From the NCBI GenBank assembly GCA_002492045.1, contig DKXC01000027.1, positions 1-22,817 on the forward strand: a DNA stretch of 22,817 bases. Reading direction: 5' to 3'. A model generated the notes under the pieces. That model searched no databases, had not been told where the DNA came from, and saw only the letters and a list, made by a program, of their open reading frames with translations. The stretch comes from Micrococcaceae bacterium UBA7136. Lineage in GTDB: Bacteria; Actinomycetota; Actinomycetes; Actinomycetales; Micrococcaceae. Made by a program: the position numbers and the translations under genes. Positions 1-7,517 of the stretch are shown here, one piece after another (positions within the stretch are counted from its first letter, which is position 1; the number at the start of each line of letters is the position of its first letter).

Positions 1-1725
1 CTTGAGCTGGTTGGCACCAGAGGCTAGAGAGCCGGTGCCATCAGCCAGGCTGGAGGCCCCAGCCGACAGTTGACCAGTACCAGCAGCCAGAGAAGAAGCA
101 CCCTCATTGGCCTGGGCAACTGCCTCAGAGAGGGTCAGCAGGCTAGAAGACATGCCCCCCGCCTGAGTATTGAGCTGAGAAGCCCCCTCAGATACCGCAG
201 AAGCCCCTTCCTTCAGCTTGCCTGTGCCCTCAGCCAGAGATGAAGCCCCAGAAGACAGGGCAGAAGCCCCAGCAGATAGCTTGGTCAAGCCAGAGGACTC
301 ACCACCCACCAGGGCAGAAGCCCCCTCAGCCAGAGAGGAAGCAGCAGAACCTGCCGCAGAAGCACCAGATGAGAGCTGAGCTGCCGCCCCGTTCAGGTTC
401 TTGAGGGCTGCCAGACGCTGATCATCGGTCAGGGAGTCCCAAGAATCGACCAGCTGCTGACTAGAGGCGGCCAAGGTAGAAGCTCCTGAAGCCAAAGAAT
501 CATTGGCGCCAGCCAGCTGGCCTGCCCCGCTCGAAAGACGCTGGGCACCAGCTAGGGCCTGCCCGGCCCCCTCGGCCAGGCTAGAAGAGCCAGAGGCTAG
601 CTGAGAGGCGGCAGAATCAACCCGCTCGACCCCACCAGCTAGCTGCTGGGCGCCAGACGCCAGCGCCTCGGTACCAGAGGTCAGGGCCGGTAGCTGGGAA
701 GGCAGGGCAGAGGTGCCCTCATTAATCTGACTGAGACCAGAAGCCAGAGCCTGGGCCCCGCTGTCAGCCTGGGCCACCCCAGTCGCCAGGGAAGAAGCAC
801 CCTCATTGACCCGGTTGGCACCATCAGCCAGAGAGGAGGAACCAGAGGCCAGGGACTGGGCCCCAGAATTAACCTGCCCGGCCCCATCAGCCAGCGAAGA
901 AGTACCAGTTGCCAGGGATGAGGCACCCTCATTGACCCGGTTAGCCCCATCGGCCAGGGAAGAAGAACCGGAGGCCAGGGACTGGGCCCCAGAATTAACC
1001 TGCCCGGCCCCATCAGCCAGCGAAGAAGTACCAGCGGCCAAAGAATCCGCACCAGAACGCAGGGAAGACAGGCCCAGCACCAGCTGCTGGGAGCCGTCCG
1101 AGGCCTGGGTGGCCCCGTCAGCCAGCTGCTGGGAGCCGTCCGCCGCCTGCCCCAGTGACCCGTTAATGCTGGTGAAGCCAGCGTAGATGCCGGTCAGGTA
1201 CTGGGCAGAAACCTTCTGAGCCAGGCTGTCTGCCACAGCCGTACCTACAGCCGAGGCGATATTGCCTGAAATGATATTAGAGCCGTCGTTGGTGGCAATA
1301 TCTAGCTTGGCTACCTGGGCGACTTCAGCCTTGTTCTCGCCCAGGGTGGCCACGGAGGCAGAGAAATCCTGGGGGATAGTCAGAACAGCCTGAACCTGGC
1401 CATTTTCTAGTTTGCTCCGGGCTTCGTCGGCCTCCATGGTCGACCAGTCAAAATTGTTCTTGCTCTTGTTATCTAGTAGCTGCTGGGTTAGGTCCTGACC
1501 CAGGTTGAGCTGGCCCTGGGAGCTAGTAGCTGGCTGATCCTGGTTGACGATAGCCGCCGGAACCGCGTTGATGGTGCCGGTGGGGTCGTAGTTAGCCCAG
1601 GTGAGAATACCTGCGTAGATAGAGGGCACCACAATAATGGCCAGCAGTACCAGGTACTTCATGGGGTTGAAGCGGGCACCAGCATGAACCTGCAGGCGGT
1701 TCTGGATTTTCTTGGCGGGGGACAT
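1..1725 (-). CDS. YhgE/Pip family membrane protein, 3' end outside window
   Basis: The first 575 codons of a YhgE/Pip (phage infection protein-like, ABC-2 permease-like) protein are present; the C-terminal membrane domain lies beyond the window edge. A basic N-terminus is followed by one membrane segment at about residues 23-43, then an extracytoplasmic domain to about 185. From there on the chain is a very long run of short Gly/Ala/Ser/Leu repeats of the type SLADGA or QLASGA, typical of the long coiled extracellular segment of this family. The ATG is preceded by a good ribosome site (GGAAGTAGG) and lies 43 nt downstream of the tetR stop, so the two form an operon. The family's role is poorly defined: it has been linked to phage adsorption and to protein or small-molecule export. 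The neighbouring TetR repressor suggests inducible export. Family assignment is secure; substrate unknown. Confidence 0.9.
   Translation of the reverse strand, partial: MSPAKKIQNRLQVHAGARFNPMKYLVLLAIIVVPSIYAGILTWANYDPTGTINAVPAAIVNQDQPATSSQGQLNLGQDLTQQLLDNKSKNNFDWSTMEADEARSKLENGQVQAVLTIPQDFSASVATLGENKAEVAQVAKLDIATNDGSNIISGNIASAVGTAVADSLAQKVSAQYLTGIYAGFTSINGSLGQAADGSQQLADGATQASDGSQQLVLGLSSLRSGADSLAAGTSSLADGAGQVNSGAQSLASGSSSLADGANRVNEGASSLATGTSSLADGAGQVNSGAQSLASGSSSLADGANRVNEGASSLATGVAQADSGAQALASGLSQINEGTSALPSQLPALTSGTEALASGAQQLAGGVERVDSAASQLASGSSSLAEGAGQALAGAQRLSSGAGQLAGANDSLASGASTLAASSQQLVDSWDSLTDDQRLAALKNLNGAAAQLSSGASAAGSAASSLAEGASALVGGESSGLTKLSAGASALSSGASSLAEGTGKLKEGASAVSEGASQLNTQAGGMSSSLLTLSEAVAQANEGASSLAAGTGQLSAGASSLADGTGSLASGANQLK
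781..1032 (-). repeat. Two tandem 126-bp (42-residue) near-identical repeats inside the YhgE/Pip gene
   Basis: Two consecutive 126-bp units encode near-identical 42-residue blocks (residues about 231-315), each reading DGAGQVNSGAQSLASG, then SSSLADGANRVNEG, then ASSLATG. The DNA of the two copies differs at only a few positions, far closer than the other, diverged repeats of the protein. This marks a recent in-frame duplication. Confidence 0.85.
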
Positions 1726-1768
1726 AGCTATTTTCACCTACTTCCTTTCATGTGGGGGATATTGAAAT

Positions 1769-2368
1769 TTATTGGAGGGCCTGACGCATAAGGTCGGTCA
1801 GCCGCTGACTCATGGCCTGGGGGCTGTTGGGGCCTTCAAAGTCGCTGTGGAGCCAGTGGACGGTCACCCAGGACACTCCGGCAGCTATGAACTGGACGTA
1901 GTCCTTGAGGTTGGAACCCTGGGTTTTAGATTCTAGTTGATGGACGATACTGGGCTGGGCCAGTAGGCGGTTGCCGATGAAACCGACTAGCTCTAGGGCC
2001 AGGGTGGCGTTGCCAGAGGTCTGCATGATGTTGCGGAAGAAGATGGCTTCTTTTTGCAGGCCGAGGAGAAGCTGGAGGAAGCTCTGCTGGGTCAGAACTT
2101 CTTCCTGGTCGGTTTGGGGTAGGGAGGCGAAGACCTGGTTGAGTTTTTCAAAGGCGGCGGCCCGCATGAGGCCGTCGGCGTCCTTGAAGTGCTGGTAGAA
2201 GGTGGGTCGGCTGACTCCGGCCTGTTTGACTAGGTCGCTAATGTTGGGGGCGCCGGGCTGGGGTTGGCTGAACTGTTTGAAGGTGACCTCGAGGAGGGAT
2301 GTTCGGGATTGGGTGGCCCGGGCGTTAAGATTTTTTTCTGGGATTTTCTCTGGGGTAGCGATGGTCAT
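1769..2368 (-). CDS. TetR/AcrR family transcriptional regulator
   Basis: This 199-residue protein has an N-terminal TetR DNA-binding domain at about residues 22-70. The recognition helix region reads DLVKQAGVSRPTFYQHF, with the invariant Tyr and Phe of the family, and is followed by an all-helical ligand-binding domain. The ATG start fits the domain start. The gene is first in an operon with the yhgE/pip gene downstream, and a perfect 9+2+9 palindrome lies 35 bp upstream of the start. The simplest reading is an autorepressor that also controls the YhgE/Pip protein and is released by an unknown ligand, perhaps a membrane-active compound. The effector is not deducible from sequence. Confidence 0.93.
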   Translation of the reverse strand: MTIATPEKIPEKNLNARATQSRTSLLEVTFKQFSQPQPGAPNISDLVKQAGVSRPTFYQHFKDADGLMRAAAFEKLNQVFASLPQTDQEEVLTQQSFLQLLLGLQKEAIFFRNIMQTSGNATLALELVGFIGNRLLAQPSIVHQLESKTQGSNLKDYVQFIAAGVSWVTVHWLHSDFEGPNSPQAMSQRLTDLMRQALQ

Positions 2369-2402
2369 GATTTCCTTGGGACGTTTGGGCTAAAACAGGG
2401 AT

Positions 2403-2422
2403 AACTTTACACTTGTAAAGTT
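2403..2422. promoter_or_regulatory. TetR-type operator palindrome
   Basis: The arms AACTTTACA and TGTAAAGTT are perfect inverted repeats separated by CT. The site sits between the tetR start (2368) and the divergent TPM gene (2526). It contains a TTTACA -35-like hexamer reading toward tetR, so occupancy would block the tetR-yhgE promoter. That TetR binds it is inferred from position and symmetry. Confidence 0.75.
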
Positions 2423-2525
2423 CTTCTGGCAAGCCTCCCCCTAGAGCCAGAAAGACCAAATTTGATACGGTGGAAAGAACACCCCAAAAAACACATAACC
2501 ACCCCCACCGGAAGGACCTCACCCG

Positions 2526-3467
2526 GTGCCCACCCCAAACAGCAACCGGAAACTCACCCAGCTACTCCTGGGCCTGATCGGCGGCCTCCTGCTCATCCTG
2601 GCCCTGGACGCCAAACCAGCCCAGGCCAACAGCAGCCCCGAGGCCCCCAGCGCCCACATCAAGCTAGTAGACGAAGCAGACATCTTCACCGACACCGAAG
2701 AAGCCGACCTCAACCTACTCATCAAGACCCGCGACCGCGAAACCCAAGGTGCCCGTCTGCTGATCTACACCACCACCCGCGACTACGAGGGTAGCCTGCG
2801 CGACTACGCCAATAGTCTGGGCAACCAGTGGAATGTGGGCGACCCCCAGCTCAAAAACGGGGTCACCCTGGTCATCGACATGAAAGAGCAAGAAGCCTTC
2901 CTAGCTGTTGCCGAAGGAGCCCGCCAGCAGATTAGCGACCAGGTGGCCCGCGACATCACCCAGAATGTTCTAGCTCCCAAGCTAGCCCAAGGCCAGTATG
3001 TAGAAGGTGCCCGCGCCACCATCGATGATGTCTATAACCTGGCTTCTCAAGGAGCAACCAACGACCGCGACACCGCCGGAATCCTGCTGGGTGTGGGCTT
3101 GGTGGCCCTGCTGACAGCCACCGGCTCCCTGGTGGGCGGCTACCTGCTACGCGGGCGTCGCCGCATCCGCCGTCAGGCCGAAGCAGAAATTGACCTGGCC
3201 CTGGCCCAGGCCCCGCAGCTGCTGGTAACCGCCCAGATGCGGCGTGACTATCTGACCTACCGCTACAACAACCAGACCGAGCCTCTGGCCGGTAGCCAGG
3301 CCCACAACCAGGAACTAGAGCGACAAGAGGCTGTTACTGGGCGCAGCTACACCCGCTACGCTGCCAGCTTCAGGGACTGGCTGCCCCTCTACCAAGCCAA
3401 CCCTGCCCTCTACTCCGGCAAAAACCAGCTCCCCGAGGACGACCTGCCCGGCGGCCTAGCCTCCTAG
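2526..3467 (+). CDS. TPM-domain (DUF5129-like) secreted/membrane-anchored protein, paralogue 1
   Basis: A 313-residue protein starting at GTG behind a GGAAGGA ribosome site. It has a signal peptide with a likely cut after AQA near residue 34, then a TPM fold at about 48-172 (the VDEADIFTDTEEADLN and VTLVIDMKEQEAFLAVAEG segments). A membrane helix at about 184-208 is followed by an Arg-rich cytoplasmic segment and a helical C-terminal domain ending SYTRYAASFRDWLPLY. TPM domains occur in photosystem II repair phosphatase TLP18.3 and in many actinobacterial membrane proteins of unknown function. It is a clear paralogue of the protein at 4321-5307, but it stops about 20 residues sooner and lacks the glycine-rich tail. 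It may assist envelope protein quality control; this is inference. Confidence 0.85.
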   Translation: MPTPNSNRKLTQLLLGLIGGLLLILALDAKPAQANSSPEAPSAHIKLVDEADIFTDTEEADLNLLIKTRDRETQGARLLIYTTTRDYEGSLRDYANSLGNQWNVGDPQLKNGVTLVIDMKEQEAFLAVAEGARQQISDQVARDITQNVLAPKLAQGQYVEGARATIDDVYNLASQGATNDRDTAGILLGVGLVALLTATGSLVGGYLLRGRRRIRRQAEAEIDLALAQAPQLLVTAQMRRDYLTYRYNNQTEPLAGSQAHNQELERQEAVTGRSYTRYAASFRDWLPLYQANPALYSGKNQLPEDDLPGGLAS

Positions 3468-3495
3468 GCTCAAGTAACCGGAACCGAAGCAAGTT

Positions 3496-4155
3496 ATGGG
3501 ACAGGTAACTCACATGATGCGGGAGAAGCTGAAGAAAGCCTACGAACAGAATGGTTCCCTACCTGTTGCCTTTCTCGATGAAACCTACCGGACAGCAGAA
3601 GAAGCCGAAGACGGCTTAGCCTTCTACGTAGTGACAGCTATTCTCATTCGTCCTGCCCACTTTGAAAGTATTCGGGGTGATCTTCAAGAAATTGTTGGTG
3701 GTAGATACTGGTATACTACCGAAAACTTGGTAACTGAGCAGGGGCGAAATATAGCCCGTGAGATGTCAGCCTACCTGGGGGAAGGTGATGAACCCTGTGT
3801 CTTCTCGATTAATATGTCTACCGACAGGGAAGATGCGGAAACTCTTCGTGAGAAATGTCTTCTGACTTTGATGAAGGAATTGAATTCTATCCCTCTTCTG
3901 GGCAAACACTGCGTCGATTTGTTTGTTCTTGAAGCCCGCCGAGGAAAGACCCTGCGAGCAAGAGACCAGAAAACTATGAGCGAAGCACGGCGGAAACAGC
4001 TTGTGCGCCGTTCCGCTCAACTGCTACAGGTTTCCCCATCGGACGAGAACCTTCTATGGCTTCCTGACTTAGCATCGTCTGCCATGCGTCAGAAGCTATC
4101 CCATGGGAACACTGAGTATCTAGAAGCCTTTAAACATAACGTTCGCGAGCTTTAA
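3496..4155 (+). CDS. DUF3800-like protein (RNase H-like fold suspected)
   Basis: A 219-residue protein without a signal peptide. An early strand reading VAFLDET (Asp28, Glu29) is followed by FYVVTAILI, and near the end comes LLWLPDLASSAMR with Asp191. This spacing of an acidic pair at the first strand and a late Asp-containing helix resembles DUF3800 proteins, which are predicted RNase H-like nucleases often found in defence and accessory regions. Similarity is by eye only. The start could be ATG 3496 or ATG 3514; neither has a strong ribosome site. The gene is visibly less GC-rich than its neighbours, uses A- and T-ending codons freely, and sits between two TPM paralogues. It therefore looks like an insertion into an older TPM gene pair. 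Confidence 0.6.
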   Translation: MGQVTHMMREKLKKAYEQNGSLPVAFLDETYRTAEEAEDGLAFYVVTAILIRPAHFESIRGDLQEIVGGRYWYTTENLVTEQGRNIAREMSAYLGEGDEPCVFSINMSTDREDAETLREKCLLTLMKELNSIPLLGKHCVDLFVLEARRGKTLRARDQKTMSEARRKQLVRRSAQLLQVSPSDENLLWLPDLASSAMRQKLSHGNTEYLEAFKHNVREL

Positions 4156-4163
4156 ATAAAGCA

Positions 4164-4196
4164 ACCCTGGCCTGCCACAGCAAAAGATGCCAGGGT
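4164..4196 (+). terminator. Stem-loop after the DUF3800-like gene
   Basis: ACCCTGGC and GCCAGGGT form an 8-bp perfect stem around a 17-nt loop, 9 nt after the stop codon. There is no U-tract after it, so termination is only probable. Confidence 0.4.
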
Positions 4197-4260
4197 CCGT
4201 GAAACTGTCAGCCTCAGTTGAGGTTGAGGGTTCCTACGTTGCTTATAGTCTGATTCTAGT

Positions 4261-4298
4261 CCAGCCTAGCCTCCTTGACTAGACCCTTGTTAGGCTGG
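4261..4298. promoter_or_regulatory. Inverted repeat just upstream of the second TPM gene
   Basis: CCAGCCTA (4261-4268) and TAGGCTGG (4291-4298) are perfect 8-bp arms around 22 nt that include TTGACT. The repeat ends 22 bp before the ATG at 4321. It could be an operator or a 5'-leader hairpin; no regulator can be named. Confidence 0.35.
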
Positions 4299-4320
4299 TG
4301 GTAAGAGGAAGGACTTACCC

Positions 4321-5307
4321 ATGCAGCAGACCGGAAGCCCTAGCCCCCGAAAGCGGTTGGCCTCTCTCCTGGCAGGAAGCGCCCTGGCCCTGGCGCCCCT
4401 GACCCTCAGCGCAGCCTGGGCGGCAGACCTGCCCGCCCCACCAGCGTCCGGCAATATCCTGGACGCTGCCGACCTGCTTACCGACGAGCAAGAACAAAAC
4501 CTCAACAAGCTGATCGACCAGAAAAACCAGGAAACTGACCGGGCCCGCCTGGCTATTTACACCACCAAGCAGGACCCCGGCGACCTGCCCGACTACGCCA
4601 CCCAGCTGGGCACCGCCTGGGGTGTGGGTGATGCCGGTGCAGACAACGGCCTGCTGCTGGTTATTGATATGGAAGGACGCGAAACCTTCCTAGCTGTAGC
4701 CGACGGCGCAGGCCAATACGTGAGCGACTCTGAGGCCCAAACCATCGCCCAGGAGGTCCTGGGGCCCTATCTGACTGAGGGTAAGTACGCGGCTGGGCTA
4801 GAGGCCAGTATCGGTGAGGTCTATCAGGCTGCCCAGAGCGAAGAAGCCGACGACGGCCTGCTGATTGCCGGTATCGTGGCCACCCTGGGTACGGTCTCTG
4901 CCATGATTGGTGCTGCTATTTACTGGGACTACCGCAAGGTCAAGCGGGCTGCCGAGGAGGAAATGCGGCAGGCCCAGGCTGAAAATCCCGGCTTGAGTAT
5001 TCCTGAGGACATGCACCGGGACTACATCAAGTACCGCTATGCTAACCGCACCGCCCCGGCCAACCTGGACGAGCAGGAAGAGGAGCTAGCTGAGGAGGAG
5101 CGCAAGAGCGGGGAAAGCTACACCCGCTACGCCCCTAGCTTTAATGCCTGGCTTCCCCTCTACCTGGTCTCGCCCCAGATTTACGCGGGTGACAACCACC
5201 TGCCCGCGAGTATGGTTTCTGCTGGCTCGGGTTCTAGCTTCTCTAGTGGATCCTCCTTTGGGGGCGGCGGAGGCTTCAGCGGTGGCGGTGGTGGCGGCCG
5301 CTTCTAG
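4321..5307 (+). CDS. TPM-domain (DUF5129-like) membrane protein, paralogue 2
   Basis: A 328-residue protein starting at ATG behind GAGGAAGGA. Residues 1-35 form a signal peptide ending AAWA, and the TPM fold spans about 46-170 (DAADLLTDEQEQN, LLLVIDMEGRETFLAVADG). A membrane helix at about 180-202 is followed by a charged, Glu-rich helical region and the conserved SYTRYAPSFNAWLPLY block. A Ser/Gly tail ends GGGGGFSGGGGGGRF. Such tails are common in TPM proteins. It closely parallels the 2526-3467 product over its full length, so the two arose by gene duplication. The biochemical function is unknown; a role at the cell envelope is likely from topology. Confidence 0.87.
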   Translation: MQQTGSPSPRKRLASLLAGSALALAPLTLSAAWAADLPAPPASGNILDAADLLTDEQEQNLNKLIDQKNQETDRARLAIYTTKQDPGDLPDYATQLGTAWGVGDAGADNGLLLVIDMEGRETFLAVADGAGQYVSDSEAQTIAQEVLGPYLTEGKYAAGLEASIGEVYQAAQSEEADDGLLIAGIVATLGTVSAMIGAAIYWDYRKVKRAAEEEMRQAQAENPGLSIPEDMHRDYIKYRYANRTAPANLDEQEEELAEEERKSGESYTRYAPSFNAWLPLYLVSPQIYAGDNHLPASMVSAGSGSSFSSGSSFGGGGGFSGGGGGGRF

Positions 5308-5308
5308 G

Positions 5309-5393
5309 GGTGGCAAATCTCCAGGTTACCCGCGGTAAATCTCCACGCAGGAGGTGGCAAATCTCCACGCAAGAGGTGGTAAAACTCCAAGCA
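5309..5393 (+). repeat. Four tandem 22-bp repeats upstream of the AAA/DUF4143 ATPase gene
   Basis: Four copies of a unit close to GGTGGCAAATCTCCACGCA plus 3 nt start right after the TPM stop codon. The AAA of their cores begins at 5315, 5337, 5359 and 5381, an exact 22-bp period, about two helical turns. Copy 1 loses the CGCA end, copy 2 has GCGGT in place of GGTGG, copy 3 is the consensus, and copy 4 reads AAAACTCCAAGCA. Each carries TGG and CCA arms (GTGG and CCAC in the best copy). The array ends 17 bp before the ATPase start codon. It looks like a binding array for a phased multimeric protein. Confidence 0.85.
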
Positions 5394-5410
5394 TGGGCTA
5401 GGATTGGGGC

Positions 5411-6649
5411 ATGATCACCCCAATTCCTCGCCACCTAGAGACTGTCTGTAAAGAGCTCTTAGAAGATACCCCTATCCTGGTCATCCAGGGGGCACGGCAG
5501 GTCGGAAAATCAACCCTTGCCCAAAGACTTGCTTCTGCAGATGCTCTTGCTGTGACTTTGGATGACGCCCAGCAAAGAGAGTTTGCGCGAGCAGACCCTC
5601 GGGGCTTTTTGAGGCAAGCAGGAGATGCCCCTTTGGTGATTGATGAGCTTCAAAGAGTGCCGGAGCTGACCCTACAGCTGAAAGCTGAAGTGGATAAAGA
5701 TAGGCGTCCAGGCAGATTTATTGTCACTGGGTCGGCAGATTTGCTGCGCACACGAGGTTCAGGAGACTCTCTAGCCGGACGACAAGAAGCGGTGACTCTT
5801 CGTCCTTTTAGCGTCGGTGAGCAAAAGGAGCTGAGCCCCGAAGACTTTGTTCGTTGGATTCTAGGAGGGGCTCAAGGAGAGGTAGTGGCCGAGAATCCTG
5901 CTCCCTATGTCGTGAGGGGTGGATTTCCTATTCCTCTGCAAAGGAAGAGCAGGCGCAGCCAGGCCTCCTGGTTCTCAAACTATATCGAGGCACTGGCTAC
6001 TCATGATGCAAATGATATTGAGGGTGGAGATTTCTCCCGGCACCTCTTATCTCTTATTTCCTATTTCTCTGTCAACGGGGCTCAGGAACTCGTCAAAAGG
6101 CGTATTGCCCAGCATCTGGGGGTAAGCGAAACAACTGTTAGTAAGTACATCAGTCTTCTGCAGCGGATGTATCTTTTGGAAGAGCTACCAGCCTGGGGGC
6201 TCAGCTACGGTTCGAGGGTGGTTCGGCGCCCTAAAACAGGGCTTTTGGATTCGGGTTTGGCTTCTTCGCTAGCAGGGTTTACCGAAGACAAAATTGCGAC
6301 TGTGGGGGGTCGAGAACATTATGGCGCCCTCCTGGAACAATTTGTGGCCAATGAGCTTCTTAAGCAGAAGGAATGGAGCCAGGAAATCTACCGGGTTCAT
6401 CATTTTCGTGAACGAAATCAGGAAGTTGATATTCTGCTTGAACTCAGGGACGGGCGTCTTATTCTGCTTGAAGTAAAAAGCCGTTCGGTAGCTGGAAAGG
6501 ACCAGGCTAAGCACCTGTATGCCTTAAAAGAGAAACTGGGGGATAGGGTCGCGGCTGCTGCTGTTCTCTACACCGGAGAGGTAGCTTTTTCGCTTGAGCC
6601 TTGGCTCCACGTCCTGCCAGTTTCTTCTCTCTGGGCCCACCCCAGATAA
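5411..6649 (+). CDS. AAA-family ATPase with C-terminal DUF4143 domain
   Basis: A 412-residue protein with an AAA_14 ATPase domain: Walker A GARQVGKST at 27-35, Walker B LVIDE at 75-79, and a sensor-like TGSAD at 106-110. The DUF4143 part includes a helix-turn-helix-like stretch (AQHLGVSETTVSKYISLLQ, about residues 235-255). It ends in a PD-(D/E)XK-like motif with EVD at 338-340 and EVK at 354-356. The start is ATG with AGGA 7 nt upstream. DUF4143 ATPases are very common in bacteria and archaea, often in several mobile copies, and their function is unresolved. The 22-bp array directly in front and the embedded winged helix together suggest autoregulation. Codon use is less GC-biased than flanking host genes, hinting at transfer. 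It converges with pdxT 15 nt away with no obvious terminator. Confidence 0.9.
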   Translation: MITPIPRHLETVCKELLEDTPILVIQGARQVGKSTLAQRLASADALAVTLDDAQQREFARADPRGFLRQAGDAPLVIDELQRVPELTLQLKAEVDKDRRPGRFIVTGSADLLRTRGSGDSLAGRQEAVTLRPFSVGEQKELSPEDFVRWILGGAQGEVVAENPAPYVVRGGFPIPLQRKSRRSQASWFSNYIEALATHDANDIEGGDFSRHLLSLISYFSVNGAQELVKRRIAQHLGVSETTVSKYISLLQRMYLLEELPAWGLSYGSRVVRRPKTGLLDSGLASSLAGFTEDKIATVGGREHYGALLEQFVANELLKQKEWSQEIYRVHHFRERNQEVDILLELRDGRLILLEVKSRSVAGKDQAKHLYALKEKLGDRVAAAAVLYTGEVAFSLEPWLHVLPVSSLWAHPR

Positions 6650-6664
6650 GGCTCCTTTTCTTGC

Positions 6665-7276
6665 CTAGATGAGGTCTAGGAGGGCCCGGTGGACGGTGGT
6701 GTCGCCGGTCAGCTCCGGGTGGAAAGAAATCCCCAGTAGGTGGCCCTGCTGAACCCCCACTACCTGCCCGGCGTGACGGGCTAGCACAGTAACATTCTGG
6801 CCAAGCTGGGTGACAATGGGGGCGCGGATAAAGGCCGCCTTCACTGGCACCTGCCCGCCTGCGTCAGTAAGCTGACCAGCACCGTCCGCCCCGCTAGCAC
6901 CCCAGGCCAGCTGAGTCTCAGCCGAATCAACCTGAGACCCAAAGGCATTACGGCGGACGGTCACATCCAGCAGGCCCAGGGTCTGCTGACCGGCGGCAGG
7001 ATCCTCAACCTGGCGGGCCAGCAGAATCAGCCCGGCACAGGTGCCCAAGGTGGGCAGGCCAGCTGAAATAGCCTCAATCAGGGGCTGGCGGAGCCCAAAA
7101 ATCCGGGTCAGTCGGTCAATGGTGGTGGACTCCCCACCCGGCAGAACCAGGGCATCCAGGCCCTCCAGCTGCTCAGGACGCTTGACCAGCACCACCCGGG
7201 CGCCCAGGCCCTCCAGCAGGGAGGCATGCTCAGCTACTCCGCCCTGGAGGGCCAGGACGCCAACGGTTGGGTTCAT
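6665..7276 (-). CDS. pdxT: Pyridoxal 5'-phosphate synthase glutaminase subunit PdxT
   Basis: This 203-residue class I glutamine amidotransferase hydrolyses glutamine and channels the ammonia to PdxS for vitamin B6 synthesis. Visible landmarks are the N-terminal VGVLALQGGVAEH, the oxyanion region PGGESTT near 47-52, the nucleophile Cys80 in GTCAGLILLA, and the His186/Glu188 pair in FHPE. Length is normal. The ATG follows a purine-rich ribosome site (GAAAGAAGAAG). It lies downstream of pdxS on the same strand but is separated by an unusually long 236-nt spacer containing a strong hairpin and other structure. Expression relative to pdxS may therefore be attenuated or driven from a second promoter. 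Confidence 0.98.
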   Translation of the reverse strand: MNPTVGVLALQGGVAEHASLLEGLGARVVLVKRPEQLEGLDALVLPGGESTTIDRLTRIFGLRQPLIEAISAGLPTLGTCAGLILLARQVEDPAAGQQTLGLLDVTVRRNAFGSQVDSAETQLAWGASGADGAGQLTDAGGQVPVKAAFIRAPIVTQLGQNVTVLARHAGQVVGVQQGHLLGISFHPELTGDTTVHRALLDLI

Positions 7277-7335
7277 AGGTTTCTTCTTCTTTCGTCCTGA
7301 GGTCTGACAAAATGGCTGGTCTGTAAGGTGCTGCT

Positions 7336-7386
7336 GGGAAGATGTGGTGAAGCTGCGTATTTAGTTAGCAGCAAGCCCATCTTCCC
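7336..7386 (-). ncRNA. Nested stem-loop in the leader of pdxT
   Basis: GGGAAGATG (7336-7344) pairs perfectly with CATCTTCCC (7378-7386). Inside it GCTGC (7352-7356) pairs with GCAGC (7368-7372). The two stacked helices lie about 60-110 nt upstream of the pdxT start on the transcribed strand. It may be an mRNA leader structure or part of an intergenic repeat. It matches no riboswitch I recognise. Confidence 0.4.
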
Positions 7387-7391
7387 GGCGG

Positions 7392-7505
7392 CGCCTGATG
7401 GCGAAAAGGCCTAATGGAGCTCGCTCTGCTCGCATCTTTCTCGGCTCGCCGCAGGGGCTATGCTCGCCGGTAAAAAGCCTTTTTTGATTCGCCTGATGGC
7501 GAAAA
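7392..7505 (-). repeat. Direct repeat and GCTCGC-rich intergenic segment between pdxS and pdxT
   Basis: CGCCTGATGGCGAAAA occurs exactly at 7392-7407 and 7490-7505, 98 bp apart. Each copy is itself a small hairpin (CGCC, TGAT, GGCG). Between them GCTCGC appears four times (7419, 7428, 7444, 7462). The composition differs from coding DNA and suggests a small dispersed intergenic repeat. Copy number cannot be judged from this window. Confidence 0.5.
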
Positions 7506-7517
7506 AGGCTTTTTACC
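7469..7517 (-). terminator. Strong intrinsic terminator overlapping the pdxS stop codon
   Basis: GGTAAAAAGCCTTTTT (7469-7484) and AAAAAGGCTTTTTACC (7502-7517) are perfect 16-bp arms. The pdxS stop TAA (7513-7515) lies inside one arm. A-tracts and T-tracts flank the GCC/GGC core on both sides, and an inner TTCGCC/GGCGAA hairpin sits in the loop. It is a bidirectional-looking terminator or attenuator between pdxS and pdxT. Confidence 0.75.

Noticed and set aside
806..1186. 126-codon plus-strand ORF opposite the YhgE repeats
   Set aside because: It is a repetitive antisense reflection of the Gly/Ala/Ser/Leu repeats of the real gene.
5309..5393. CRISPR array from the four 22-bp repeats
   Set aside because: Repeats are directly abutting with no unique spacers and no cas genes nearby.
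7336..7386. A tRNA gene or known riboswitch in the pdxS-pdxT spacer
   Set aside because: No cloverleaf, no T-loop GTTCGA box and no match to a riboswitch core that I know; only a nested stem-loop is supported.
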